Of a stretch of DNA of 64,000 nucleotides, positions 8,174 through 16,311 are shown piece by piece. Positions within the stretch are counted from its first letter, which is position 1. Each line of letters starts with the position of its first letter. Location: NCBI RefSeq assembly GCF_030287445.1, contig NZ_JASVWB010000002.1:1798001-1862000 (forward strand), given 5' to 3'. Source of the DNA: Streptomyces sp. ALI-76-A. Its GTDB lineage: Bacteria; Actinomycetota; Actinomycetes; Streptomycetales; Streptomycetaceae. A program made the position numbers and the translations under genes. The notes under the pieces are model-generated. The model saw only the letters and a program-made list of their open reading frames with translations, ran no database searches and was not told the DNA's origin.

Positions 8174-9121
8174 ATGACCACCGTCACCGCCACCCCGAGG
8201 TCGACCGCGACCACCTCCCGTCCTCGCCCCCGCCCCGCCCTGGACTGGCGGCTGCGCTTCGGCGTCCTCTCGCTGATCTGGGGGTTCAGCTTCCTGCTCA
8301 TCAAGGTCGGCACGGAGGGGTACGCCCCCTTCCAGGTCACGCTCGGCCGCCTGGTGTTCGGTACGGCGGTGCTCGCCGCGGCGATGGCGGTCAGGCGGGA
8401 ACGCCTCCCGCGCGGCGCACGCACCTGGGCGCATCTGACGGTTGCCGCCCTCCTCCTCAACGCGCTCCCGTTCTCGCTGTTCGCCTACGCGGAACTGACG
8501 ATCCCGTCCACGCTGGCCGGGATCTGCAACGCGACCTCACCGCTGTGGGGCATGGCCCTGTCCCTGGTCGCCCTGTCCGAGGACCGGCCGACCCGGGTCA
8601 GGGTCGCCGGTCTCGGCCTCGGCTTCCTGGGTGTGCTGACGGTCCTCGGCGCCTGGCAGGGCTTCCATGGCCTGGACGCCGCGGGCACGGTGATGGCTCT
8701 GCTGGCCTCGCTCAGCTACCCGGTCGGCTGGATCTACGTCCGCCGCACCCTGGCCGGCACCGGCCACTCGAACCTGTCCCTGACCGGCGCCCAGCTGCTG
8801 CTGGCCACGCTCCAACTGGCGGTCGTCACCCCCCTGTTCACCAGCGTGCCGAGCCACTTCCCGATGGTCCCCCTGCTGGCCACCGCCGCGCTCGGCATCC
8901 TCGGCACGGGACTGGCGGTGCTCCTGCAATACGGCCTGGTCGCCGAGGTCGGTCCCACGACCGCCCAGATGGTCACCTACTTCATCCCGGTCATCGCCAC
9001 GGCCGCCGGCGTGGCGATCCTCGACGAGCCGCTGACCTGGTCCACCCCGGTCGGCGCGGCGATCGTCCTGGCGGGCGCGGCACTCACGCAGGCGCGGCCG
9101 AAGCCGAGGCTCAGCACGTGA
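8174..9121 (+). CDS. EamA/DMT family transporter (putative exporter)
   Basis: About 315 residues with ten predicted hydrophobic helices in two EamA repeats. The first repeat begins RFGVLSLIWGFSFLLIKVGTEGYAPFQVTLGRL and the second contains GTVMALLASLSYPVGWIYVRRTLAG. The last helix carries LDEPLTWSTPVGAAIVLAGAAL, the conserved EamA ending. Members export amino acids or other small metabolites. The start is uncertain: a TTG at 8138 and a GTG at 8165 are in frame, and ATG 8174 was chosen for the match to family length, though no strong ribosome site precedes it. Likely controlled by the divergent LysR regulator. Confidence 0.88.
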   Translation: MTTVTATPRSTATTSRPRPRPALDWRLRFGVLSLIWGFSFLLIKVGTEGYAPFQVTLGRLVFGTAVLAAAMAVRRERLPRGARTWAHLTVAALLLNALPFSLFAYAELTIPSTLAGICNATSPLWGMALSLVALSEDRPTRVRVAGLGLGFLGVLTVLGAWQGFHGLDAAGTVMALLASLSYPVGWIYVRRTLAGTGHSNLSLTGAQLLLATLQLAVVTPLFTSVPSHFPMVPLLATAALGILGTGLAVLLQYGLVAEVGPTTAQMVTYFIPVIATAAGVAILDEPLTWSTPVGAAIVLAGAALTQARPKPRLST

Positions 9122-9307
9122 CCGGTGAGCCGTGCTCCCGAGCGGGGGCCGGGCCGGTCCGACGACGTGAACGATCACGTCCGTCGGCGGGGCCGGCTTC
9201 GCCCCGGGCACGGTCACCACGCGGCGGCGCGGCGGCCCGGCGATCGCGTCGGCAGGCGCAGCGGCACACGCGGGCGAGGCCCGAGCCGGAGATCGGCCCC
9301 TGATCCC

Positions 9308-10645
9308 TCAGACGTGACTCCGGGCCAAAGCGGTGGCCGGTGCGACGGCGGAGACGATCGCGTCCGCCAGCGGAGCGGTCTCGTCCCGGGTCAGGGTCGC
9401 GACGGTGACCCGGATGCCCGGGGGCGCGCTCATCCGGAAGCGGGCGCCGGGGGCGACCGCCCAGCCGGCGTGCAGCAGCCGGGCGACGGCCCCGGTCTCG
9501 TCGGGGACCGGGATCCACACGTTCAGCCCGGAGCGCCCCCGGGCCTCGACCCCGCGTTCCGCGAGCGCGTCGATCAGCAGGTCCCGGCGCTCGCGGTAGG
9601 CCGCCGCCACGGCCCGCGAGTCCAGCGCTCCGTCGGCCCACAGCCGCAGCACGGCCCGCTGGACGATCCGGCCGACCCAGCCCGGCCCGAGCCGCTGCCG
9701 ACCGCGCACCCGGTCGACGGTGACACGGTCCCCGGTGAGCACGGCGAGCCGCAGGTCGGGACCGTACGCCTTGGCGACCGAACGGACGAAGGCCCAGCTG
9801 TGGGTGGTGCCGGCCAGGGGATGCAGGGGGAGGTCGACGATGCCGTGGCCGTGGTCGTCCTCGATCAGCAAGGTCCGAGGGTGCTCCCGGAGCACGGAGC
9901 GCAGAGCACGCGCGCGTGAGGCGCTCACCGAGGCGCCGGTGGGATTCTGCGCCCGATCGGTGACGACCAGGGCGCGCGCCCCGGCGGCGAGGGCACGGCG
10001 TACGTCGTCGGGCAGGGGGCCGTCGTCGTCGACGCCCACCGGTACCGTGCGCAGCCCGAGCGCCGGAACGAGGTCGAGCAGGCTGCCCCAGCCCGGGTCC
10101 TCGACGGCGACGGTGTCGCCCGGCTTGAGGTGGGCGGCCAGGACGCGCTCGATGGCGTCGAGCGATCCGGACAGGACGGCGAGCGGCCCGTCCGGCACCC
10201 CGTCGGCGTCCATGCCGGCCCGCGCGAGGCGTGCCAACTCCGGTTCGACGGGGTCGTCTCCGTACAGGACCGGCTCCCGGTCGCCCTGCTCACCGGCCGC
10301 CGCGAACGCCTTCGCGAGGGACGGCAGCAGCGCCGGGTCCGGGTTGCCGCCGGCCACGTCCCGCACGCCCGGGGGGACGTCCACCCGGATGTGCTCGCGT
10401 CCGGTGGTGGCCGGCCTGGACCGCACCCGGCTGCCCCGGCGCCCGGCGGTCTCGATGACCCCGCGCTCCCGCAGCACGCGGTACGCGGCCGCCACGGTGT
10501 TGGGGTTCACGCCCAGCTCGGCCGCCAGCTCCCGCATGGCCGGCAGCAGTTGCCCCGGCTCCAGCTGTCCGGCTCCCACCGCGCGCTCGACGCTCGCGGA
10601 AATCTCCGCCGCACCCCGGCCTTCGATCCGATACTCTTCTAGCAC
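9308..10645 (-). CDS. MocR-type GntR regulator with fused aminotransferase domain
   Basis: 445 residues. The N-terminal GntR winged helix is LPAMRELAAELGVNPNTVAAAYRVLRERGVIETAGRRGSRV. From residue 95 on, a class I aminotransferase-like domain follows, including GSLDAIERVLAAHLKPGDTVAVEDPGWG, TDRAQNPTG and the PLP-lysine region SWAFVRSVAKAYGPDLRLAVL. MocR proteins sense PLP-linked ligands and often control PLP metabolism. It is divergent from a pyridoxamine-phosphate-oxidase-fold gene, a pairing seen for PdxR-like systems. The GTG start at 10645 has no ribosome site, and CATAAT lies 7 nt before it, so the mRNA may be leaderless. Confidence 0.88.
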   Translation of the reverse strand: MLEEYRIEGRGAAEISASVERAVGAGQLEPGQLLPAMRELAAELGVNPNTVAAAYRVLRERGVIETAGRRGSRVRSRPATTGREHIRVDVPPGVRDVAGGNPDPALLPSLAKAFAAAGEQGDREPVLYGDDPVEPELARLARAGMDADGVPDGPLAVLSGSLDAIERVLAAHLKPGDTVAVEDPGWGSLLDLVPALGLRTVPVGVDDDGPLPDDVRRALAAGARALVVTDRAQNPTGASVSASRARALRSVLREHPRTLLIEDDHGHGIVDLPLHPLAGTTHSWAFVRSVAKAYGPDLRLAVLTGDRVTVDRVRGRQRLGPGWVGRIVQRAVLRLWADGALDSRAVAAAYRERRDLLIDALAERGVEARGRSGLNVWIPVPDETGAVARLLHAGWAVAPGARFRMSAPPGIRVTVATLTRDETAPLADAIVSAVAPATALARSHV

Positions 10646-10669
10646 AAAATCTATTATGCACTAGTGCAA
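10639..10669. promoter_or_regulatory. MocR/PPOX divergent operator region
   Basis: A perfect 12-bp palindrome TGCACTAGTGCA (10657-10668) sits between the divergent genes. Two related direct repeats, CTAGCACAA (10639-10647) and CTAGTGCAA (10661-10669), are offset by 22 bp, two helical turns, the direct-repeat spacing typical of dimeric MocR binding. TATTAT at 10652-10657 could be the -10 element of the plus-strand gene. Confidence 0.5.
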
Positions 10670-10680
10670 TGGAGAGCGCC

Positions 10681-11361
10681 ATGCAGGGGACCCAGCAGCC
10701 GACGACGCCCGCCGCCTACACCCCCACCGACCGCACCGTGCCCACCCGCTCCCCCGACCGGGCCTCGTACGACAAGGACCTGGTGCACGCGATACTCGAC
10801 GAGGGATTCGTCTGCCACCTCGGCTTCGTCCGCGACGGTGTGCCGGTCGTCCTGCCCACGCTGTACGGCCGGGTCGGCGAGCGGCTCTACGTGCACGGCT
10901 CGACGGGCTCGCGTCCGCTGCGGATGACGGGCCAGGCCGACCCGGGACTGCCGGTGTGCCTGACCGTCACGCACGTCGACGCGCTGATTCTGGCCCGCTC
11001 GGCGTTCCACCACTCGATCAACTACCGCTCGGTGGTCGTGCACGGCGTCGCCCACGAGGTGAGTGACCCGGAGGAGAGGCGGGCCGCCCTGGACGCGCTG
11101 GTCGACCACGTGGTCCCCGGCCGCGCCGCCGACTCCCGGCCCGCGAACAAGAAGGAACTGGCCGCCACCGCCGTCATCCGCCTCGACCTGAACGAGGTGT
11201 CCGCCAAGCTCCGCACCGGCGGCGTCAACGACGAGCCCGAGGACCTCGCCCTCCCGCACTGGGCCGGCGTGGTCCCGCTGCGCAAGGGCTACGACACCCC
11301 CGTCGCCGACGCCGGCCTGGCCCCGGGCACCGAACTGCCGGACTACCTGGCGGCCCTGTAG
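10681..11361 (+). CDS. Pyridoxamine 5'-phosphate oxidase-fold (split-barrel) flavoprotein
   Basis: 226 residues from ATG 10681, which has GGAGAG 4-9 nt upstream; an ATG at 10669 inside the operator is less likely. Strands VCHLGFVRDGVPVVLPTLYG, ERLYVHGSTGSRPLRM and VCLTVTHVDALILARSAFHHSINYRSVVVHG form the FMN-binding split barrel of the flavin-nucleotide-binding subgroup (former Pfam PNPOx_2-like). The C-terminal region carries the WAGVVPLR motif common in this subgroup. Its divergence from a MocR regulator suggests induction through a PLP-related or nitrogenous signal. Substrate unknown. Confidence 0.85.
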   Translation: MQGTQQPTTPAAYTPTDRTVPTRSPDRASYDKDLVHAILDEGFVCHLGFVRDGVPVVLPTLYGRVGERLYVHGSTGSRPLRMTGQADPGLPVCLTVTHVDALILARSAFHHSINYRSVVVHGVAHEVSDPEERRAALDALVDHVVPGRAADSRPANKKELAATAVIRLDLNEVSAKLRTGGVNDEPEDLALPHWAGVVPLRKGYDTPVADAGLAPGTELPDYLAAL

Positions 11362-11419
11362 GACAAGGGGCCCTCCCACAGGCGTACGTACGCCGCAAGG
11401 AGCGCGCTTCGCCCGGAAA

Positions 11420-11457
11420 GGGTCCTTCCGGCTCGCGCTCCCGCGCCGGAAGGACCC
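11420..11457. terminator. Bidirectional hairpin between convergent genes
   Basis: 13-bp perfect inverted repeat GGGTCCTTCCGGC (11420-11432) with complement at 11445-11457 and a 12-nt loop, placed between the PPOX gene (plus) and the EamA gene (minus). Confidence 0.7.
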
Positions 11458-11464
11458 CGGCCCC

Positions 11465-12409
11465 TCACCCGCGCACCGGCTCCCCGGCCGCCGCCTCCCG
11501 CGCCTCCGCCCTCGCGAGTCCGGCGACCGACCCGAGCATCAGGAGGGTCCCGGCGAGCGTCGTCCAGGTGAGACGTTCGCCCAGCAGCGCGACGGCCAGC
11601 ACCGCCGCGCTCACCGGCTCCAGCAGCATGATCACCGACACGGTGGCCGGGCGGACCACGACCGCGGCCGCGAAGTAGAGCGCGTAGGCGAGGGCCGTGG
11701 GGACGCCGGCGATGTAGACCAGCAGCCACACCAGGCGGACGGGTTCGTCGGTGTGCGGGACCAGCCCCTCGGCGAGGGCGAACGGCAGCAGACACAGGCT
11801 GGTGACCGCGAACGCGGCCACGGACGTGCCCGCGGCGTCCGATCCGCCGTCCCGGCCCCACCGGCGGGTGAGCAGGGTCATCGCACAACCCCCGCCCGCC
11901 GACACCAGCCCGAGCAGCACGCCCCACGGACGTACGGACGCGTCCTGGCCGCCGAGGGCCAGCACACCCAGTCCGGCGAGCGCCCCGGCGACGGCGACCG
12001 TCCCGCCCCGCCCGAGCCGCTCCCCCAGGGTCAGCCGCGCGCCGAGCGCGATCAGGACGGGACCGGCGCCCAGGGTCACGACGGTGGCCACGGCGAGCCC
12101 GGTGGCGGCGACAGCGGCGAAGTAGGCCGTCTGGAAGACGGCCAGTCCGACACCCGTGGCACCGGCTCGCAGCGCTCTGCGCCCGAGCGGTGCCGGCACG
12201 GCGTTCCGGGCGCGTGGACGCAGGCGGCGGGCCGCGACCAGCAGCAGGAGCCCGGCCGCGCAGCGCCAGAACGACAGGGCGACGGGTCCGAGGTCGCTGG
12301 CCCGGTAGACCAGGGAGCCGGCCGCGCCGGCGGTACCCCAGGCGACACCGGCGACGGTCAGATAGACGAGGCCTCGCCCGACGGGCAGGCCGGAAGCAGC
12401 ATGTGACAC
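11465..12409 (-). CDS. EamA/DMT family transporter
   Basis: 314 residues from GTG 12409 (GGAGAG about 6 nt upstream); an upstream ATG at 12502 would add a 31-residue Arg-rich leader with no family match. Two EamA repeats are visible: [38 protein letters not shown] at the N-terminus and [25 protein letters not shown] in the middle, with [25 protein letters not shown] as the final helix. Ten membrane helices predicted. Probable metabolite exporter; it is followed upstream by a second EamA gene in the same direction but 200 bp apart, so probably not one transcript. Confidence 0.87.
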   Translation of the reverse strand: MSHAASGLPVGRGLVYLTVAGVAWGTAGAAGSLVYRASDLGPVALSFWRCAAGLLLLVAARRLRPRARNAVPAPLGRRALRAGATGVGLAVFQTAYFAAVAATGLAVATVVTLGAGPVLIALGARLTLGERLGRGGTVAVAGALAGLGVLALGGQDASVRPWGVLLGLVSAGGGCAMTLLTRRWGRDGGSDAAGTSVAAFAVTSLCLLPFALAEGLVPHTDEPVRLVWLLVYIAGVPTALAYALYFAAAVVVRPATVSVIMLLEPVSAAVLAVALLGERLTWTTLAGTLLMLGSVAGLARAEAREAAAGEPVRG

Positions 12410-12612
12410 GCGTTCTCTCCGCAGACGCGCACGGGCGCGACAGAGGCGCCCGGCGCGGAAGTTCGGGAAGGACGCCCGCTCGGCGGGGTCCACGGACTTC
12501 ATCCGCGGGCAGCACCGTCACGCCCGGCAGCGCGCCGGGCGTGGTCTCCGGAGGGCCCGCCTAGGCGGCGGGCGGCGGAAGAACGAGCGTGTGACGATGC
12601 ATGATCGGCAGC

Positions 12613-13629
12613 CTAGGCAGCGGTTCCGCGTGCCGACAACTCCTTTTCGCCGCCGCCCGCCGCGGGCTCCGCGGCGCCGCGGGCGGGTGCCGACGACTGC
12701 GCGATGAACGCGCCGACCAGGACGACCGCGCCGCCGGCGATCTGCGGGGCCGAGAGGTGCTCGCCGAGCAGGACCCAGGCGAGGACGGTCGCCACGACCG
12801 CTTCCAGGCAGGCCACGACACCGGCGACCTGCGGGGACAGCCGGCGCACCGACAGCACGCCGGTGACGTACGCGAGGACCGTGGTGACGAGCACGATCCA
12901 GCCCAGCAGCAGACCGGCCGCGACGGGAGTGCCGTCCATGTCCGCCGTACGGGCGAGCACGGACCAGTCCATGCTCCAGGGGCGGGCCACGACGGTCAGG
13001 ACGGCCGTGCCGACGAGGAGGCCGTACGCGATGACGCCGAGCGGGTCGGGTGCCTGGTCCCCGGCGTCACTGCCCTGGTCGGACAGCACGAAGTAGCCGA
13101 CCTGGCAGCAGGCGGCGCCGAGCGCGAGCAGCAGGCCGAGCGCGTCGAAGCGCAGGCCGGACCAGACCTCGACGACACAGGCCAGGCCGCCCACCGCGAG
13201 AACCACACCGAGCGCGGCGGCCCGGGTCACCGGCCGCCGCTGCACGAACCGCACCCAGCCGAGCACGAGCGCGGGCGCGAGGTACTCGACGAGCAGGGCG
13301 ACCCCGACGGGGATCCGGGAGATCGCGGCGAAGTAGCACGCCTGGACACCGGCGACGGCGAGCAGACCGAATCCGGCGAGCAGTGCGGGACGGCTGCGCA
13401 GCAGCGCGCGATGGCGGACGGCGACCGGCGCCATCAGCAGGGCGGCGCCCGCCACCCGCAGCCACACCACGTGCAGCGGGTCGAGTCCCGCCTCGATCAG
13501 CGGCTTGGCCGCGACTCCCGACCCGCCGAAGGCGAGCGCGGACGCCAGCGCGAGACCGAGGCCGACGCCCCTCCCCCGGTGATCCTGACTGCTCTCAGAC
13601 GTATGCACCGGCACATGATGACAGGCCAT
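12613..13629 (-). CDS. EamA/DMT family transporter (RhtA-like)
   Basis: About 338 residues from ATG 13629; the ribosome site is weak and GTG codons a few residues later are alternatives. The frame stays open further upstream but that part is Gly/Arg/Pro-rich and not family-like. The core begins GVGLGLALASALAFGGSGVAAKPLIEAGLDPLHVVWLRVAG and ends VLAWVLLGEHLSAPQIAGGAVVLVGAF, both typical of EamA halves, with ten hydrophobic segments. Similar to threonine/homoserine exporter RhtA-type proteins; substrate unproven. Two EamA transporters in a row may be an old duplication but they are diverged. Confidence 0.87.
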   Translation of the reverse strand: MACHHVPVHTSESSQDHRGRGVGLGLALASALAFGGSGVAAKPLIEAGLDPLHVVWLRVAGAALLMAPVAVRHRALLRSRPALLAGFGLLAVAGVQACYFAAISRIPVGVALLVEYLAPALVLGWVRFVQRRPVTRAAALGVVLAVGGLACVVEVWSGLRFDALGLLLALGAACCQVGYFVLSDQGSDAGDQAPDPLGVIAYGLLVGTAVLTVVARPWSMDWSVLARTADMDGTPVAAGLLLGWIVLVTTVLAYVTGVLSVRRLSPQVAGVVACLEAVVATVLAWVLLGEHLSAPQIAGGAVVLVGAFIAQSSAPARGAAEPAAGGGEKELSARGTAA

Positions 13630-13807
13630 GACATGAGCGTCATCCCCGTTGACACCTGTCTCACCGAGTGGACCCGGGCCGCGCCGGGCAGCGTCCGCGC
13701 CTGAACCCGCCGGACCTCGACGGAACCGCCCGGCAGGACCGCTCGGCCGAACCGGTCCGCCGCGCCACTCGGCCGAACCGCCCGGAAGGTCCGCTCGGGC
13801 AGCTGTC

Positions 13808-14347
13808 TCAGGCGGTCCGCCGTAAGCGGCTGTCCACCCGGACGAGCACCTCGTGCCGGTCGATTCCCGCACGGTGCAGCACCTCGACGGCCCGGGCCTG
13901 CGGGTCGACGACGACCGCGGCCAGCAGGTCGACGCCGAGAGCCGGGCCGCCGCGGCGGGCGGCCCGCTCGCGGGCGTACGCCATGGCGTCGGCGGCCAGC
14001 GGCGAGTAGCCCTCCGCGCGGGTCACGACGGGGGTGGCACCGGAGTCCTCGACGCTTCCCTGCCAGCGCAGCCCGTAGCCGATGCTGCGCTGGACGAGGT
14101 ACCCTATGAGGCGCGCCAGCTGCGGCTCGCCGCCGAAGACCTCCCGCACGTCGGGGTCCGACTCCAGGAGTGAGTGGAGCAGATGGGCGGTGTCGACCTG
14201 ACGGTCCCCGTCCCTGACGGCCCTCCGCCGGGCACCGGAGACCACCGCTGCCAGTTCGGCGCTGAGGCGGGCATCGTGGTCATCGGTGCGGGCCGGGCGC
14301 CGGCCGTCGGGCTCGTGGGCCGACTGCCGGGGGATACGAGGGTGCAC
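13808..14347 (-). CDS. Clp N-terminal (double Clp-N) repeat protein
   Basis: 179 residues from GTG 14347 (AGGGG just upstream; start not certain because the frame continues to 14773). Two Clp-N half-motifs can be read: ARLSAELAAVVSGARRRAVRDGDRQVDTAHLLHSLLESDPDVREVF and PLAADAMAYARERAARRGGPALGVDLLAAVVVDPQARAVEVLHRAGID. This all-helical domain binds substrates or adaptors in ClpA/ClpC. There is no AAA+ module here, so this stand-alone protein may act as an adaptor, decoy or modulator of the Clp protease. No operon partner. Confidence 0.75.
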   Translation of the reverse strand: MHPRIPRQSAHEPDGRRPARTDDHDARLSAELAAVVSGARRRAVRDGDRQVDTAHLLHSLLESDPDVREVFGGEPQLARLIGYLVQRSIGYGLRWQGSVEDSGATPVVTRAEGYSPLAADAMAYARERAARRGGPALGVDLLAAVVVDPQARAVEVLHRAGIDRHEVLVRVDSRLRRTA

Positions 14348-14436
14348 ATCCCCTACCCCATCAGCCCCTCCTCCCGGCGTCATCCGCGAGAGGAACCATT
14401 GTCGCGTCCCACGGGAAGGGGACCCGGGACGCCGGA

Positions 14437-14458
14437 ATCTCCTCCTTAGGGAGGAGAT
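14437..14458. repeat. Short perfect inverted repeat
   Basis: ATCTCCTCC (14437-14445) pairs with GGAGGAGAT (14450-14458) around a TTAG loop. The right arm is a perfect anti-anti-Shine-Dalgarno sequence, so if transcribed rightwards the ribosome site would be sequestered. No convincing gene follows it. Confidence 0.5.
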
Positions 14459-14557
14459 CACGTCGTATGAGCCCAAGGGGCGCGCGCCGCCTGGACCCGC
14501 GCCCCGTGCACGACCACGGCGCCCCGCCGCTCGGTCCCCCTGGGGCATGGAGAGCAG

Positions 14558-14656
14558 GTGCCGGCCGGTGGGCCTGCCGGCCGCCGACGACCGTACGTGT
14601 ACCGGGTGTACGCCCCGGAGAACGCGCTGCCCGCCGACCTGTTCGGGGAGGCGTGA
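14558..14656 (+). pseudogene. Possible small CDS or 3' remnant of a lost gene
   Basis: A 32-codon frame (GTG 14558, GGAGAG close upstream) ends PYVYRVYAPENALPADLFGEA and a TGA. The last 20 codons all end in G or C and the residue composition is protein-like, unlike the surrounding Arg/Pro-rich frames. The upstream part of the frame is not convincing. It could be a true micro-ORF or the surviving C-terminus of a deleted gene. The stop codon lies inside the first copy of the tandem repeat. Confidence 0.3.
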
Positions 14657-14707
14657 CGCCGACCTGTTCGGGGAGGCGTGACGCCGACCTGTTCTGGAGG
14701 GCGTGGC
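14633..14707. repeat. 25-bp tandem repeat, three copies
   Basis: Units at 14633-14657 and 14658-14682 are identical; a third at 14683-14707 differs at a few positions. The unit begins GCCGACCTGTTCGGGG and ends GGCGTGAC. The period is not a multiple of three. Confidence 0.85.
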
Positions 14708-14843
14708 ACTGTGGTCAGCACCGGCACCACCGTCCGCCGTGACGACACCCACCTCGCCGCCATGACGGTTCATCAGTATTGAATGTTCCGGGGCGTGCGG
14801 CTACGGTCCGCGACACCGTAGCCCGACACGAAGAGGTGGTCGC

Positions 14844-15272
14844 ATGGCCGAAGTCAGTGCGGACGCACGCCTCCCGGCACCCGCGGAGAAGGTCTGGGAC
14901 CGACTCACCGACTGGCCCGCCCACGGCGAGTGGAACGCGACCCACACCAGCTTCCCCCACGGCGGCCCGCAGACCCTCGCCGTCGGCGGGACCTTCCAGG
15001 AGAACATGAAGCTCATGGGGTTCCCCGCCGAGGTGGAGTGGACCATCGAGGAGCTGGAACCCGCCCGGGTGTTCGCCATCCGCGGCAGGGGCCCCATGTC
15101 GGTGATCGTCACCACGCGCTACACCCTGACCCCCGAGGGCGAGGCGACGAACCTGCGCATCGACGGCGAGTTCACCGGCGCCGCGGTCTCCTTGATGGCG
15201 GGCAGGCTGAAGGACTCGGCGACGGCCGCGCTGAACGAGTCGCCGCGCAGGCTGGCGGGGCTGCTGGGCTGA
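14844..15272 (+). CDS. SRPBCC family protein (polyketide cyclase/START-like fold)
   Basis: 142 residues, the whole length of the single-domain family. It opens with AEVSADARLPAPAEKVWDRLTDWPAHGEWNATHTSF, the usual first strand and helices of the SRPBCC helix-grip fold, and ends with the long C-terminal helix SLMAGRLKDSATAALNESPRRLAGL. The fold binds hydrophobic ligands; it could be an enzyme of aromatic metabolism or a carrier. AGAGG lies upstream of ATG 14844. Monocistronic, converging on the PadR gene with a shared hairpin between. No ligand can be inferred. Confidence 0.85.
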   Translation: MAEVSADARLPAPAEKVWDRLTDWPAHGEWNATHTSFPHGGPQTLAVGGTFQENMKLMGFPAEVEWTIEELEPARVFAIRGRGPMSVIVTTRYTLTPEGEATNLRIDGEFTGAAVSLMAGRLKDSATAALNESPRRLAGLLG

Positions 15273-15295
15273 CGGAGGCGGGACCACGCACGCGG

Positions 15296-15327
15296 AGGCG
15301 CCCCGCGGATCACTCCACGGGGCGCCT
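15296..15327. terminator. Bidirectional hairpin between SRPBCC and PadR genes
   Basis: 10-bp perfect stem AGGCGCCCCG (15296-15305) with CGGGGCGCCT (15318-15327) and a 12-nt loop, between convergent stops. Confidence 0.65.
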
Positions 15328-15346
15328 GCTCAGCACTGCCGGACCG

Positions 15347-15982
15347 TCAGTCCTCATCGGCGAGGATCAGGTACAGCTTCTTGCGGGCGTCGTTGATGAC
15401 GGTGAGCGCCTTGTCGCGCTGCTCCTTGCTGCCCGTCTTCCAGACCTGCCCGAAGGCCTCCATCAGACCGAAGCCGGCCTGGCGGATCTCACCGAGAGCC
15501 TCCCAGTCGACGCCGCGCGAGGCTTCCTCCCAGGGCGCGTCGGGCCCGTCGGCGGCCGCGGTGCGACCGGCGTCGGTGAGCGAGAACAGCTTCTTGCCGC
15601 CCTCGGTCTCGCTCGTGATCAGCCCCTCGTCCTCCAGCAGCTGGAGGGTGGGGTACACCGAGCCGGGGCTGGGCTTCCACGCCCCGCCGCTGCGCTCGGC
15701 GATCTGCTGGATCATCTCGTAACCGTGCATCGGCCGGTCCTTCAGCAGGGCGAGGATCGACGCGCGCACGTCGCCGCGCCGCGCCCTCCCCCGCGGTCCG
15801 CCCCGGCCCCTGGGACCCCAGGGGCCCGGTCCGAAGCCCGGTCCACCGAAGCCGGGACCACCGGGGCCACCCGGCCCGAAGGGCCCGAAGGCCGCCCGGC
15901 GCCCGTCGAAGCCGTCCCGGCCACGACGGCCCGGACCATCCTGTCGACGTCCGTGTCCACGCTCGTATCCGTGGGTACGCAT
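15347..15982 (-). CDS. PadR family transcriptional regulator with Gly/Pro-rich N-terminal extension
   Basis: 211 residues from ATG 15982 (GGAAG about 9 nt upstream; ATG 15997 is an alternative). Residues about 20-70 are a Gly/Pro/Phe-rich low-complexity region (FGPFGPGGPGGPGFGGPGF and similar) ending in a basic patch. The PadR winged helix follows: RASILALLKDRPMHGYEMIQQIAERSGGAWKPSPGSVYPTLQLLEDEGLI, then TEGGKKLFSLTDAGR. A C-terminal helical region probably dimerises. PadR proteins usually repress a drug exporter or themselves. No transporter is adjacent, so the target outside itself is unknown. A CGATATATCG palindrome lies in its promoter. Confidence 0.88.
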   Translation of the reverse strand: MRTHGYERGHGRRQDGPGRRGRDGFDGRRAAFGPFGPGGPGGPGFGGPGFGPGPWGPRGRGGPRGRARRGDVRASILALLKDRPMHGYEMIQQIAERSGGAWKPSPGSVYPTLQLLEDEGLITSETEGGKKLFSLTDAGRTAAADGPDAPWEEASRGVDWEALGEIRQAGFGLMEAFGQVWKTGSKEQRDKALTVINDARKKLYLILADED

Positions 15983-16026
15983 CGCCATCACTTCCATTCC
16001 ATCGTCGATCTGTCGCGATGCCTCAA

Positions 16027-16036
16027 CGATATATCG
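16027..16036. promoter_or_regulatory. Candidate PadR operator
   Basis: Perfect AT-rich palindrome CGATATATCG, 45 bp upstream of the padR start, conspicuous against the GC-rich background and near where a -10 region is expected. Likely autoregulatory site. Confidence 0.5.
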
Positions 16037-16223
16037 GAAACTGTCGGACGACAATCCCTTCCCTGTGCCGGACCCGGCCGAGACGGGCGCCTCGGCCGGG
16101 TGCGGCACGAGTCGCTCAGGCGTGGGTGCCGTCGTAGGCGAGGTCGCCGCCACGCGGAGGATCACGTCTCAGCGCCTGCCCCGACGCGCGGATGCCGCCC
16201 CCGCCCCCGTCGAAGCCGTCGGC

Positions 16224-16244
16224 GGGGGCGGGGGCGGGGGCGGG
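16224..16244 (+). other. G-quadruplex-capable tract upstream of phzF
   Basis: Four G-tracts (5, 5, 5 and 3 G) separated by single C bases lie on the coding strand 68-88 nt before the phzF start. Single-nucleotide loops favour a parallel quadruplex. The rest of 15983-16311 is the padR/phzF divergent region. Confidence 0.5.
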
Positions 16245-16311
16245 CCGCAGGGGGCCACCAACTCCGCATTGGCCTTGGCCGACGGCTCCGACGACCCTCT
16301 AGCTTCGGGCC

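Larger units (their letters stand above)
14348..14843. other. 496-bp spacer with hairpin, tandem repeat and a possible gene remnant
   Basis: Between divergent Clp-N and SRPBCC genes. It holds a 9-bp stem hairpin (14437-14458), a short coding-like tail (14558-14656) and a 25-bp tandem repeat (14633-14707), each listed separately. The last 140 bp (TATTGAAT near 14776) should hold the SRPBCC promoter. No other gene is visible. Confidence 0.5.

Noticed and set aside
14467..14742. A 91-codon plus-strand frame after the 14437-14458 hairpin
   Set aside because: It has a ribosome-like GGAGG, but the translation is Arg/Pro/Gly-rich without third-position bias and runs through the tandem repeats.
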